A stretch of 53,757 nt of DNA. It comes from an uncultured Lachnospiraceae bacterium. GTDB lineage: Bacteria; Bacillota; Clostridia; Lachnospirales; Lachnospiraceae. The stretch covers positions 1 through 53,757 of the forward strand of contig CAJUDY010000027.1 in assembly GCA_910584945.1 (NCBI GenBank), written 5' to 3'. The number at the start of each line of letters is the position of its first letter. Within the stretch, counting starts at the first letter, position 1. Positions 1-6,243 of this stretch are shown piece after piece. Under the pieces are notes generated by a model. That model saw only the letters and a program-made list of their open reading frames with translations, searched no databases and was not told the origin of the DNA. The translations under genes were made by a program, and so were the position numbers.

Positions 1-60
1 GCTCGAACCCTGGACACCCTGATTAAGAGTCAGGTGCTCTACCAACTGAGCTAAAAGCGC
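1..60 (-). tRNA. tRNA-Lys (anticodon CTT), 3' part cut by the window edge
   Basis: Read on the minus strand from 60 downward, a 7-nt acceptor arm is followed by TAGCTCAG, a D-arm (GCTC/GAGC) and the anticodon stem CCTGA/TCAGG. The loop CTCTTAA places CTT at the anticodon, hence lysine. The T-arm begins (CAGGG, TTCGAGC) and then runs off the start of the window, so its 3' half and the acceptor 3' strand are missing here. It lies 98 bp downstream of trmB on the same strand. Confidence 0.93.
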
Positions 61-158
61 AACTTGTTGTGTTCAACGAACAAAACATATTATACTGAAT
101 CTTCACAGAAAATGCAAGTACTTTTTTCAAATTTTTTAAATTTTTTTTAAGAAACATT

Positions 159-812
159 TCACTTTTTTTCCCTGTCTGCGATTAATTTGTGGATGGGGTT
201 GCCAAGAGCGGAAAAACGTTCCTCATATTCCGTCATCAAATTCCCCTCCATCAGCTTCGGATCATGGTGCAGGTCATAGGTCAAAGTTTTCAGATTCCAT
301 CCCGCCTCTTTCGCCGACTCCACGGAAAAGTCAAAGAGCGCGCGATTGTCGGTCTTGAATTCCACCTGACCGTCAGCGCACAGAATCTTGTCATATCGGG
401 CCAGGAACTCCCGGCTGGTCAGCCTCCTCTTGGCATGCCGGTCCTTGGGCCATGGATCGGAGAAGTTCAGATAGATCCGCTCGACCTCCCCTTTTCCGAA
501 CACGTTCTCAATCTCTTCCGCGTCCATCCGCACAAAATACAGGTTGGCGGGCGGCTCCTTCTCCCCCTCTATCTTCTCCAGGGCCCGGATCAGTACGCTG
601 GAATATTTCTCTATCCCCACATAATTTACCTGGGGATGCGCTTTTGCCAGCGCCATCAGGAATTTTCCCTTCCCCATACCGATCTCGATGTGAATGGGAT
701 GGTCATTTCCAAAGATCTCATGCCACGTTCCCGCTCTTGTCCCTTCCTCATGGATGACGTATCTGCTCTCGGCGATGGCCTCTCTGGAACCTCTGATATT
801 TCTTAATCTCAT
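159..812 (-). CDS. trmB: tRNA (guanine-N7-)-methyltransferase TrmB
   Basis: TrmB makes N7-methylguanosine at position 46 of the tRNA variable loop, using S-adenosylmethionine in the cytoplasm. The 217-residue length is typical of the family. A glycine-rich SAM-binding loop (IGMGKGK, about residues 44-50) is followed by the family signature NFSDPWPKDRHAKRR (about 116-130), and the C-terminal part has TEYEERF. The start is an ATG followed by RLRNIRG. The gene points toward a tRNA-Lys gene, its possible substrate class, but that proximity may be chance. I see nothing unusual in the reading frame. The family call is secure. Confidence 0.96.
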   Translation of the reverse strand: MRLRNIRGSREAIAESRYVIHEEGTRAGTWHEIFGNDHPIHIEIGMGKGKFLMALAKAHPQVNYVGIEKYSSVLIRALEKIEGEKEPPANLYFVRMDAEEIENVFGKGEVERIYLNFSDPWPKDRHAKRRLTSREFLARYDKILCADGQVEFKTDNRALFDFSVESAKEAGWNLKTLTYDLHHDPKLMEGNLMTEYEERFSALGNPIHKLIADREKK

Positions 813-1045
813 AAGTCTGTCTCCATTATCCTTCCGCTGTTCTCTTAAGCTTTTCTATTGTACACGATTCCCCTCCGGATGAAAAGCCATTTTCCAATTT
901 TCAGATAATAGAAGTTAATGTTAGATATTTTCATTGTCAAGGAAAACTTTTGAATATGGCGGCAAAAACCGACATTTTAGCGGATAGTCACAAAACATTT
1001 GTTTATTTTCTGAAGGTGTATAAACATGGTTTTACACACCGAAAA

Positions 1046-1161
1046 TGTGGATAATGTGGATAACTTTGTGAACAACTATAGTTTGTCCATGTTTTCGAGG
1101 ATCTTAAATGTGGATAACTTTGTTTCCTTATGGGGAGAAATCTCTGATAACTTTATCCACA
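1046..1161. promoter_or_regulatory. Cluster of four perfect DnaA boxes
   Basis: The 9-mer TGTGGATAA (complement of the DnaA box TTATCCACA) occurs at 1046-1054, directly abutting another at 1055-1063, and again at 1109-1117. The opposite orientation TTATCCACA lies at 1153-1161. The longer word TGTGGATAACTTTGT is repeated at two of the sites. The cluster sits in an AT-rich gap of about 450 bp (813-1260) between trmB and the rubrerythrin terminator, which has no convincing gene. dnaA and dnaN are not nearby, so this is more like a DnaA titration or regulatory cluster than a standard oriC. Confidence 0.75.
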
Positions 1162-1258
1162 TCTTGTTGACTCCCTTGACTTTTGTGCATTCTGTCCTTT
1201 CAGGTTCTTTCTCAAGGCTGCTTAACATAAATTATTAGCTGACAATTCGCAAAATATC

Positions 1259-1305
1259 CGAAAAAAGCCGCCTCCCATCTGCTCTTCACAGATTTGGGAA
1301 GCGGC
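1259..1305 (-). terminator. Rho-independent terminator of the rubrerythrin gene
   Basis: On the minus strand a GC-rich hairpin (GCCGC and TCCCA arms at 1267-1277 against TGGGA and GCGGC at 1294-1305) is followed by six T residues (complement of 1261-1266). It begins about 20 bp after the rubrerythrin stop codon. Confidence 0.8.
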
Positions 1306-1323
1306 CGGAATCCACCCTGTGGA

Positions 1324-1866
1324 TTAACCGAAGTATCTCTTCAGAAGACCTGCAAACGCCTTGCCGTGTCTTGCCTCGTCACGAGCCATCTCATGAACGG
1401 TGTCATGGATTGCGTCCAGATTTGCAGCTTTTGCACGTTTTGCAAGATCGAACTTACCAGCGGTTGCGCCGTTCTCAGCGGCTACGCGCATCTCCAGATT
1501 CTTCTTGGTGCTGTCGGTTACCACCTCGCCCAGAAGCTCTGCGAATTTTGCAGCATGCTCCGCCTCTTCGTAAGCAGCTTTCTCCCAGTACAGGCCGATC
1601 TCCGGATATCCCTCTCTGTGAGCAACCCGTGCCATAGCAAGATACATACCAACCTCAGAGCACTCGCCGTTGAAGTTCGCTCTTAAGTCTTCCAGGATGT
1701 CCTCGCTGACGCCCTGTGCCACGCCTACCACATGCTCTGCTGCCCAGGTCATGCCGTCATCCTGCTTGTTGAACTTGCTTGCCGGTACTCCACACTGCGG
1801 ACATTTCTCCGGTGCGGTATCTCCTTCATGAACATAACCACATACGCTGCATACCCATTTTGCCAT
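1324..1866 (-). CDS. rbr: Reverse rubrerythrin (rubredoxin domain first)
   Basis: Rubrerythrins reduce hydrogen peroxide and help anaerobes survive oxygen. This 180-residue protein has the reversed domain order: an N-terminal rubredoxin iron site with Cys pairs at 6/9 (CSVC) and 22/25 (CPQC), then a ferritin-like four-helix domain with carboxylate and His ligands in EEAEHAAKF and DEARHGKAF. That order matches the clostridial reverse rubrerythrins known to respond strongly to oxygen and peroxide. An AAGGAG-type ribosome binding site precedes the ATG. A consensus promoter and a 7-bp inverted repeat lie immediately upstream, and the next gene upstream is a PerR-type regulator. PerR control is therefore likely by inference. 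Confidence 0.94.
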   Translation of the reverse strand: MAKWVCSVCGYVHEGDTAPEKCPQCGVPASKFNKQDDGMTWAAEHVVGVAQGVSEDILEDLRANFNGECSEVGMYLAMARVAHREGYPEIGLYWEKAAYEEAEHAAKFAELLGEVVTDSTKKNLEMRVAAENGATAGKFDLAKRAKAANLDAIHDTVHEMARDEARHGKAFAGLLKRYFG

Positions 1867-1905
1867 AGTCTTTTTCTCCTTTTCTTAATATAAAAAATTT
1901 ATTCA

Positions 1906-1961
1906 ATAACAGTAATCATTCCTGTTATCGTTATTATAATCAATGCCAGGGAATCTGTCAA
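1906..1961 (-). promoter_or_regulatory. Promoter and probable PerR operator of the rubrerythrin gene
   Basis: On the minus strand a perfect -35 (TTGACA, complement of 1956-1961) and a perfect -10 (TATAAT, complement of 1933-1938) are 17 bp apart. Just downstream of the -10 lies an exact inverted repeat, ATAACAG at 1906-1912 and CTGTTAT at 1922-1928, covering the expected transcription start. The word GATAACAG is shared with the operator-like sequence before perR. The -35 overlaps the perR stop region. Assignment to PerR is inference. Confidence 0.7.
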
Positions 1962-2353
1962 GCTTGTCTTTCATTTTTTTTACAGGTTTTACAAACCCCC
2001 CGAAATTCCAGACGGCATTCTTCCACATCGCCGTATTCCCACAGCCGATTCACATTGGCTGCCGGATCCTCCACCGGAACCATCACGTCCATCACACACC
2101 CGCATTTCTTACAGATAAAATGGCTGTGGGGTATGACCTTCGCGTCAAAACGGTCCGCGCCGTCTGTGGTGATCTTTTGGATCTCCCCTAACTCTACTAA
2201 TAAGGAAAGATTCCGATACACGGTGCCCAGACTGATATTGGGATATTCCCTGCGGATACTGGTATAAATCATGTCTGCCGTAGGATGGTCTTCTCTGCCA
2301 CAAAGATAGTTTTTAATGCTTTCTCTCTGCCTGCTGTACTTCAGCCCTGCCAA
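1958..2353 (-). CDS. perR: Fur-family peroxide regulator (PerR type)
   Basis: PerR is a metal-dependent repressor inactivated when peroxide oxidises its regulatory-site histidines. The 131-residue protein has the winged helix (TVYRNLS at about 44-50), two structural zinc Cys pairs (81/84 and 121/124), and residues aligning with the five PerR regulatory ligands: His23, Asp70, His76, His78 and Asp89. That set favours PerR over Fur or Zur. The start appears to be TTG at 2353, with AGGA five bases upstream; the nearest upstream ATG is out of frame. A promoter with an overlapping dyad suggests autoregulation, and the neighbouring rubrerythrin is a natural target. Confidence 0.88.
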   Translation of the reverse strand: MAGLKYSRQRESIKNYLCGREDHPTADMIYTSIRREYPNISLGTVYRNLSLLVELGEIQKITTDGADRFDAKVIPHSHFICKKCGCVMDVMVPVEDPAANVNRLWEYGDVEECRLEFRGVCKTCKKNERQA

Positions 2354-2385
2354 TTTCCTGTCCCCATCTCTTTCTAATAGTAGTA

Positions 2386-2423
2386 ACTGTTATCAGTATA
2401 AAGACTTTCTTAAGAATTGTCAA
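2386..2423 (-). promoter_or_regulatory. perR promoter with overlapping dyad operator
   Basis: On the minus strand TTGACA (complement of 2418-2423) and TATACT (complement of 2395-2400) are 17 bp apart. An inverted repeat ACTG-TTAT-CAGT at 2386-2397 overlaps the -10 and shares GATAACAG with the rubrerythrin operator. This suggests that PerR represses its own gene. The same gap holds the divergent promoter of the NlpC/P60 gene. Confidence 0.65.
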
Positions 2424-2431
2424 GATCGATG

Positions 2432-2460
2432 TTGACAAATGCGTCGTGTGTTGTTATAAT
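2432..2460 (+). promoter_or_regulatory. Consensus promoter of the NlpC/P60 gene
   Basis: TTGACA at 2432-2437 and TATAAT at 2455-2460 are separated by 17 bp, an exact match to the housekeeping sigma consensus. It lies about 70 bp before the ATG of the secreted NlpC/P60 protein, and its -35 is 8 bp from the divergent perR -35. Confidence 0.85.
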
Positions 2461-2530
2461 TTCCTTGTGATTTGTAATAAATTCGTAATATTTAATATAT
2501 TTTTGTAAAATATTGGTTTGGAGGATACAT

Positions 2531-3622
2531 ATGATAAAGAAAGGTTTCATGATTTGCCTGGCTGCAGGCCTGATTGTAGTCCAGCCCATACAGGCGGACG
2601 CGGCACAGATTTCACTGGCACTGGCAGGAGGCATCACCACTTCTTTAGATGAATCATCCGCCTCTGACAACGAAATGGCGGAGGTGCTGGACGAGGTTGT
2701 AAAAGATAATTATACCGGATTTTGCATCGCGAAAGTCAATGACTATGTCAATGTCCGGAGCGAGCCCAGCGAAGACGGAGAGGTTCTTGGAAAATTATAT
2801 AATAAGTCCGTAGGAACCGTGGAGGCGGAGGAGAACGGATGGTATCTAATCACCTCCGGTAATGTACACGGTTATGTGAAAAATGATTTCGTAGCCATCG
2901 GCATCAACGCCAAGACTCTGGCAGAGGAAGCCGGCACAAGGATGGCTGTGGTCACCACCGAGACTTTAAGAGTCCGTCAGGAAGCCACCACCGATTCTTC
3001 GATCCTGGGGCTGATTCCCATGGCGGAAGAGCTGGTCGTCAAAGAAGAGACAGATGATTTCGTCAAGGTCGCCATTGAGGAAGGCGACGGATGGGTTTCC
3101 AAAGACTATGTAGATCTTCGGACCGACTATGTCTATGCAGAATCCAGAGAAGAGGAAAAGGCACGTCTTGCCAAAGAGGAAGAGGCGAGACAGGCAGCTC
3201 AGAAAGCGGCAGAGTCCAAGGTAAAAGGCAACAGCAAATCCGGCGGATCTCCAGCCCTTGGCACCGGCGGCGGCAGCGCTTCCGGCAACGCGGTTGCAAG
3301 CTTTGCTTCTCAGTTCGTCGGTAATCCTTACGTCTATGGCGGAACCAGCCTGACCAACGGCGCGGACTGCTCCGGTTTTGTCATGAGTGTATACGCGAAC
3401 TTCGGCGTAGGGCTTCCCCACAGTTCCAGCGCGCTTCGCAGCGCGGGATACGGCGTCAGCCTTTCCGAGGCACAGCCGGGCGACATCATCTGCTACAGCG
3501 GCCATGTGGCGATCTACATGGGCAACAACACCATCGTACACGCCAGCACCGCGGCGACCGGTATCAAATACACCTCGCCGGCCAACTATAAAGACGTACT
3601 TGCCGTAAGAAGAATTTTCTAA
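2531..3622 (+). CDS. Secreted NlpC/P60 endopeptidase with two SH3b domains
   Basis: This is predicted to cut peptidoglycan stem peptides (gamma-D-Glu-diamino acid bond type) outside the cell. The start is the ATG at 2531, preceded by GGAGG; an upstream in-frame ATG at 2513 precedes that site. The 363-residue product has a signal peptide (about 1-24), two bacterial SH3 repeats (about 66-125 and 137-197, each with a V-N/L-V-R motif), an Ala/Glu-rich linker (205-235), a Gly/Ser linker, and a C-terminal NlpC/P60 domain. Cys280 (ADCSGF), His325 (GHVAIY) and His337 are the likely catalytic residues. It is a single gene with its own promoter and terminator. Confidence 0.93.
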   Translation: MIKKGFMICLAAGLIVVQPIQADAAQISLALAGGITTSLDESSASDNEMAEVLDEVVKDNYTGFCIAKVNDYVNVRSEPSEDGEVLGKLYNKSVGTVEAEENGWYLITSGNVHGYVKNDFVAIGINAKTLAEEAGTRMAVVTTETLRVRQEATTDSSILGLIPMAEELVVKEETDDFVKVAIEEGDGWVSKDYVDLRTDYVYAESREEEKARLAKEEEARQAAQKAAESKVKGNSKSGGSPALGTGGGSASGNAVASFASQFVGNPYVYGGTSLTNGADCSGFVMSVYANFGVGLPHSSSALRSAGYGVSLSEAQPGDIICYSGHVAIYMGNNTIVHASTAATGIKYTSPANYKDVLAVRRIF

Positions 3623-3646
3623 AAATACAACCATGATTACATAATC

Positions 3647-3683
3647 AGAGACGATCTCCCAGGCGGGGTCGTCTCTTTTTATT
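3647..3683 (+). terminator. Rho-independent terminator after the NlpC/P60 gene
   Basis: AGAGACGA at 3647-3654 pairs with TCGTCTCT at 3669-3676, extended by CTCC/GGGG-type pairs, and a T-rich tract follows. Confidence 0.88.
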
Positions 3684-3782
3684 TTTTTCTTGCAATTTTT
3701 AGATGATATGTTATAATATGTATAATCTGTTACATAGTTTTTAATACTACATTATATAGAATTATATTAAGGAGGTCCTTCC

Positions 3783-4436
3783 ATGACATTATCCATCAAA
3801 GATCCAGGCAGCGCAATCACTCATTTTATCGGCATGATTCTGGCTGCCATGGCGTCCACACCCCTTCTTTTCCTCGCCGCCCATGAAAACGGCGGACGCA
3901 CCGTTCCGGCTCTTACGGTCTTTGCCATCAGCATGATCCTGCTCTATGGGGCGAGCACCGTCTATCATACCTTGAATCTGTCGGAAAAAATCAACCGGAT
4001 ACTTCGGAAGGTAGACCATATGATGATCTTCATCCTGATCGCCGGAAGCTATACGCCGGTCTGCGTGATTCCGCTTCGGGACTCTGTGGGCTATCCTCTG
4101 CTTCTTCTGGTGTGGGGAACCGCCGTGGCAGGCATCCTGATCAAAGCCTTCTGGATCACCTGTCCCAAATGGTTTTCCTCCCTCATCTATATCTCCATGG
4201 GCTGGCTGTGCGTCCTCGCCATGGTCCCCTTAGTCGCCTCTCTTCCCTCCGCCGCTTTTCTCTGGCTGGTGGCCGGCGGCGTCATCTATACCATTGGAGG
4301 CGTGATCTATGCGCTGAAGCTTCCGTTCTTCAACGCAAAGCATCAGTATTTTGGCTCTCATGAGATTTTCCACCTCTTTGTGATGGGCGGAAGCCTCTGC
4401 CACTTTGTCGTCATGTTCTATATCGCCTGTATGTAA
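3783..4436 (+). CDS. Haemolysin III family membrane protein
   Basis: This 217-residue protein belongs to the HlyIII/PAQR-type seven-helix membrane family. Visible marks are the early SAITHFIG segment, SVYHTL-type residues in the second loop (STVYHTLN, about 59-66), an HMMIF segment and the C-terminal SHEIFHLFV with conserved His residues, which in the family bind a metal. The molecular role of bacterial members is poorly known; the haemolysin name comes from a Bacillus cereus homologue and should not be read as evidence of toxicity. AAGGAGG precedes the ATG. It appears monocistronic, with a hairpin terminator shared with the convergent spoIIQ gene. Confidence 0.9.
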   Translation: MTLSIKDPGSAITHFIGMILAAMASTPLLFLAAHENGGRTVPALTVFAISMILLYGASTVYHTLNLSEKINRILRKVDHMMIFILIAGSYTPVCVIPLRDSVGYPLLLLVWGTAVAGILIKAFWITCPKWFSSLIYISMGWLCVLAMVPLVASLPSAAFLWLVAGGVIYTIGGVIYALKLPFFNAKHQYFGSHEIFHLFVMGGSLCHFVVMFYIACM

Positions 4437-4446
4437 CCATAAGGAA

Positions 4447-4477
4447 GGGGCTGCAAAAAATGCAGCCCCCTTTTTTT
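4447..4477. terminator. Terminator hairpin between the HlyIII gene and spoIIQ
   Basis: GGGGCTGC at 4447-4454 pairs with GCAGCCCC at 4462-4469 around an A-rich loop, and seven T residues follow on the plus strand at 4471-4477. It ends the HlyIII transcript and overlaps the last bases of the convergent spoIIQ gene. Confidence 0.85.
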
Positions 4478-5303
4478 ACTCCATATAATCCATCGGATTG
4501 ATTGGTTGACTTTTCTTTAAAAGTTGGAAATACAGATTGCTTCCTTCCAGTGTGTAATACTTGGTGGGCTCGCTGACATATCCGATCAGGCTTCCCTGCT
4601 CTACAACGTCGCCTTCTTCCACCGCCACTTCCTTCAGCTGTCCATAAACGGCGTCATAGCCTTTTCCCAGCTGCATCAGCACCGTAGTTCCTGTCTCTTC
4701 GTTTACATAGATCTTACTGACCTTGCCTCTGGCCGCGCAGTGTACCTCGCTTCCCACCGGAGCGCTGATCACAATCGCCGGATGGTACTTGTACTGATTC
4801 AGCGTGGAGAAGTAGATACTCTTGTCCATGCTGTAATTCAGGATCACATCTCCGTTTACCGGCCAGAGAATCTTGCTCTGGTCGGAAAAGGACAGACGGT
4901 CGCTCTGGCCTGAAGTCTCCACAGATTCTTCTTCCTCCTGTGGAACCTCCTCCGCTGGCGGTTCCTCCGCAGGAGTCTCCTCCGCGATCAACGGTTCCTG
5001 AGGAATTTCCTCTGTCTGTGCAAGCTCTGCCTCTCCAATCTTATAGATATCCTCTTCTGTGTCAATTTTTGCCTGTTCTGCTTCTTCCTCTTCTGTGTCT
5101 GCCTGTGCAACTGTACCACTTGAATTTGCTGCTTCTTTCTCCGGCTCTTCCTGCTCCTGTACCTGGGCGCTCTGTCTTGGAACCTCTTTCTCAGGTTCGG
5201 GAACAGCAAGTCCCTTCCGGTACTGGTACACTCCGAATATTCCGGATACCGATAACATGCAGAGGCACAGTGCAATCAAAAATCCTTTTTGATTCTTACG
5301 CAT
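4476..5303 (-). CDS. spoIIQ: Stage II sporulation protein Q-like, degenerate LytM domain
   Basis: SpoIIQ sits in the forespore membrane and forms the channel and engulfment zipper with SpoIIIAH. The 275-residue protein has an N-terminal membrane helix (about 8-26), a long acidic Glu/Pro-rich linker (about 35-135) and a C-terminal LytM (M23) domain. The zinc motifs look degraded. The first motif reads HPAIV where active enzymes have H-x-x-x-D, and the position of the HxH motif reads NLY. It is therefore probably a structural, non-catalytic domain. It follows spoIID by 31 bp on the same strand, the usual clostridial pairing. The ATG is preceded by GAGGTGA. Confidence 0.87.
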   Translation of the reverse strand: MRKNQKGFLIALCLCMLSVSGIFGVYQYRKGLAVPEPEKEVPRQSAQVQEQEEPEKEAANSSGTVAQADTEEEEAEQAKIDTEEDIYKIGEAELAQTEEIPQEPLIAEETPAEEPPAEEVPQEEEESVETSGQSDRLSFSDQSKILWPVNGDVILNYSMDKSIYFSTLNQYKYHPAIVISAPVGSEVHCAARGKVSKIYVNEETGTTVLMQLGKGYDAVYGQLKEVAVEEGDVVEQGSLIGYVSEPTKYYTLEGSNLYFQLLKKSQPINPMDYME

Positions 5304-5334
5304 AACATCACCTCTGGTCCATATTTTTACCAGA

Positions 5335-6147
5335 TTAGGGAATCGTTATACATGCGGAATCCTGATAGAATGTTTGAAATATCTCCGACGGCTGCGCTCC
5401 CTCCTGAATCATACGGTTGGCCGTATAGAGACTCATGCCGAATCCGTGTCCGCTTCCTTTTACGGTTACCCGGATCTCCCCATCCTCTTCTTCCAGAAAA
5501 AAGCAGCTGGAAGGAAGATGAAGCATGGCCCGGAACTCCTCCCCCTTCCACTCTGTATCCGCCACACGGATTCTGGATACATAGTCTGAAGAGTCCCGTT
5601 CCACATCGACGACTTCCATCACAAAGTCCTCTCCCAGCACTTTTGAAAGATCTTCTTTTGAGATCTGATAGTTTTTAAGATATGCCCCGGACTCCTTGTC
5701 ATAAGGGCATTCGGCCGAGCGCACATAGGCATAGGATTCCCCCAGCAAAGTTCCCTCCCGGGTTCTCCCCGCACTTACCACATGATAGGGAAGCTCCTTG
5801 TAGACGCCGTCTATGGTGACCGCCTGCCCTTCGGTCCTCACTACCGCATCATAGATCCTCTGATAGTCCTTATCATAGACGGACCGCATGCCCTCTTCGG
5901 TCTCCTTTTGCTCGTTCTGTGTCCGAAGGCATTCCGTCCGGTACAGTATGGCCATCAGGTCCAGTGTTCCATCCTCCATCCAGGAATAATCCTCCAAAAG
6001 CAGGCAGGAGAGCACCTGGTATTCCAGCTGCGGCAGTTCCTTTTCCCGGTGGATTCCCTGTCTGCCATTGATCAGAAGCGTCATGGTATATGGAAGGAAC
6101 AACACAAGGAATCCCACTGCCGCCGCACTTTTCATCCATTTTTTCAT
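5335..6147 (-). CDS. spoIID: Stage II sporulation protein D (peptidoglycan lytic enzyme)
   Basis: SpoIID is a mother-cell lytic transglycosylase that, with SpoIIM and SpoIIP, drives septal thinning and engulfment. The product of about 270 residues has an N-terminal membrane helix followed by a SpoIID/LytB domain; the C-terminal signature GHGFGMSLYTANRMIQEG is clear. A Glu aligning with the catalytic glutamate region is present (LLLEDYS). The start is ambiguous. ATG at 6147 (MKKWMK) has AAGGGG 10 bases upstream, while an in-frame TTG at 6153 is closer to that site. The gene is followed by spoIIQ and is preceded by a possible sigma-E promoter. Confidence 0.9.
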   Translation of the reverse strand: MKKWMKSAAAVGFLVLFLPYTMTLLINGRQGIHREKELPQLEYQVLSCLLLEDYSWMEDGTLDLMAILYRTECLRTQNEQKETEEGMRSVYDKDYQRIYDAVVRTEGQAVTIDGVYKELPYHVVSAGRTREGTLLGESYAYVRSAECPYDKESGAYLKNYQISKEDLSKVLGEDFVMEVVDVERDSSDYVSRIRVADTEWKGEEFRAMLHLPSSCFFLEEEDGEIRVTVKGSGHGFGMSLYTANRMIQEGAQPSEIFQTFYQDSACITIP

Positions 6148-6167
6148 ATACAAAAGTCCCCTTAAAA

Positions 6168-6196
6168 AGTCTATGATTTAAGGGAACTTCCTATAC
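6168..6196 (-). promoter_or_regulatory. Possible sigma-E type promoter of spoIID
   Basis: On the minus strand GTATAG (complement of 6191-6196) and CATAGACT (complement of 6168-6175) are 15 bp apart, resembling the sporulation sigma-E pattern of an ATA-containing -35 and a CATA-starting -10. It is placed correctly for spoIID, a known sigma-E target, but the match is loose. Confidence 0.4.
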
Positions 6197-6198
6197 GC

Positions 6199-6233
6199 AA
6201 AAAATAAGGCTGCGCCAATCTATAGGCGCAGCC
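6199..6233 (-). terminator. Rho-independent terminator of the ileS-glgP transcript
   Basis: GGCTGCGCC at 6208-6216 pairs exactly with GGCGCAGCC at 6225-6233. On the minus strand this 9-bp hairpin is followed by TTATTTTTT, immediately after the glgP stop. Confidence 0.9.
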
Positions 6234-6243
6234 TTTGTCTTAC

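Noticed and set aside
1026..1238. A 70-codon open frame in the gap after trmB
   Set aside because: Its codons are formed by the repeated DnaA boxes, it has no ribosome binding site and the product is low complexity.
880..1260. A standard chromosomal replication origin
   Set aside because: DnaA boxes are present, but dnaA, dnaN and rpmH are not adjacent, so I report only a DnaA-box cluster.
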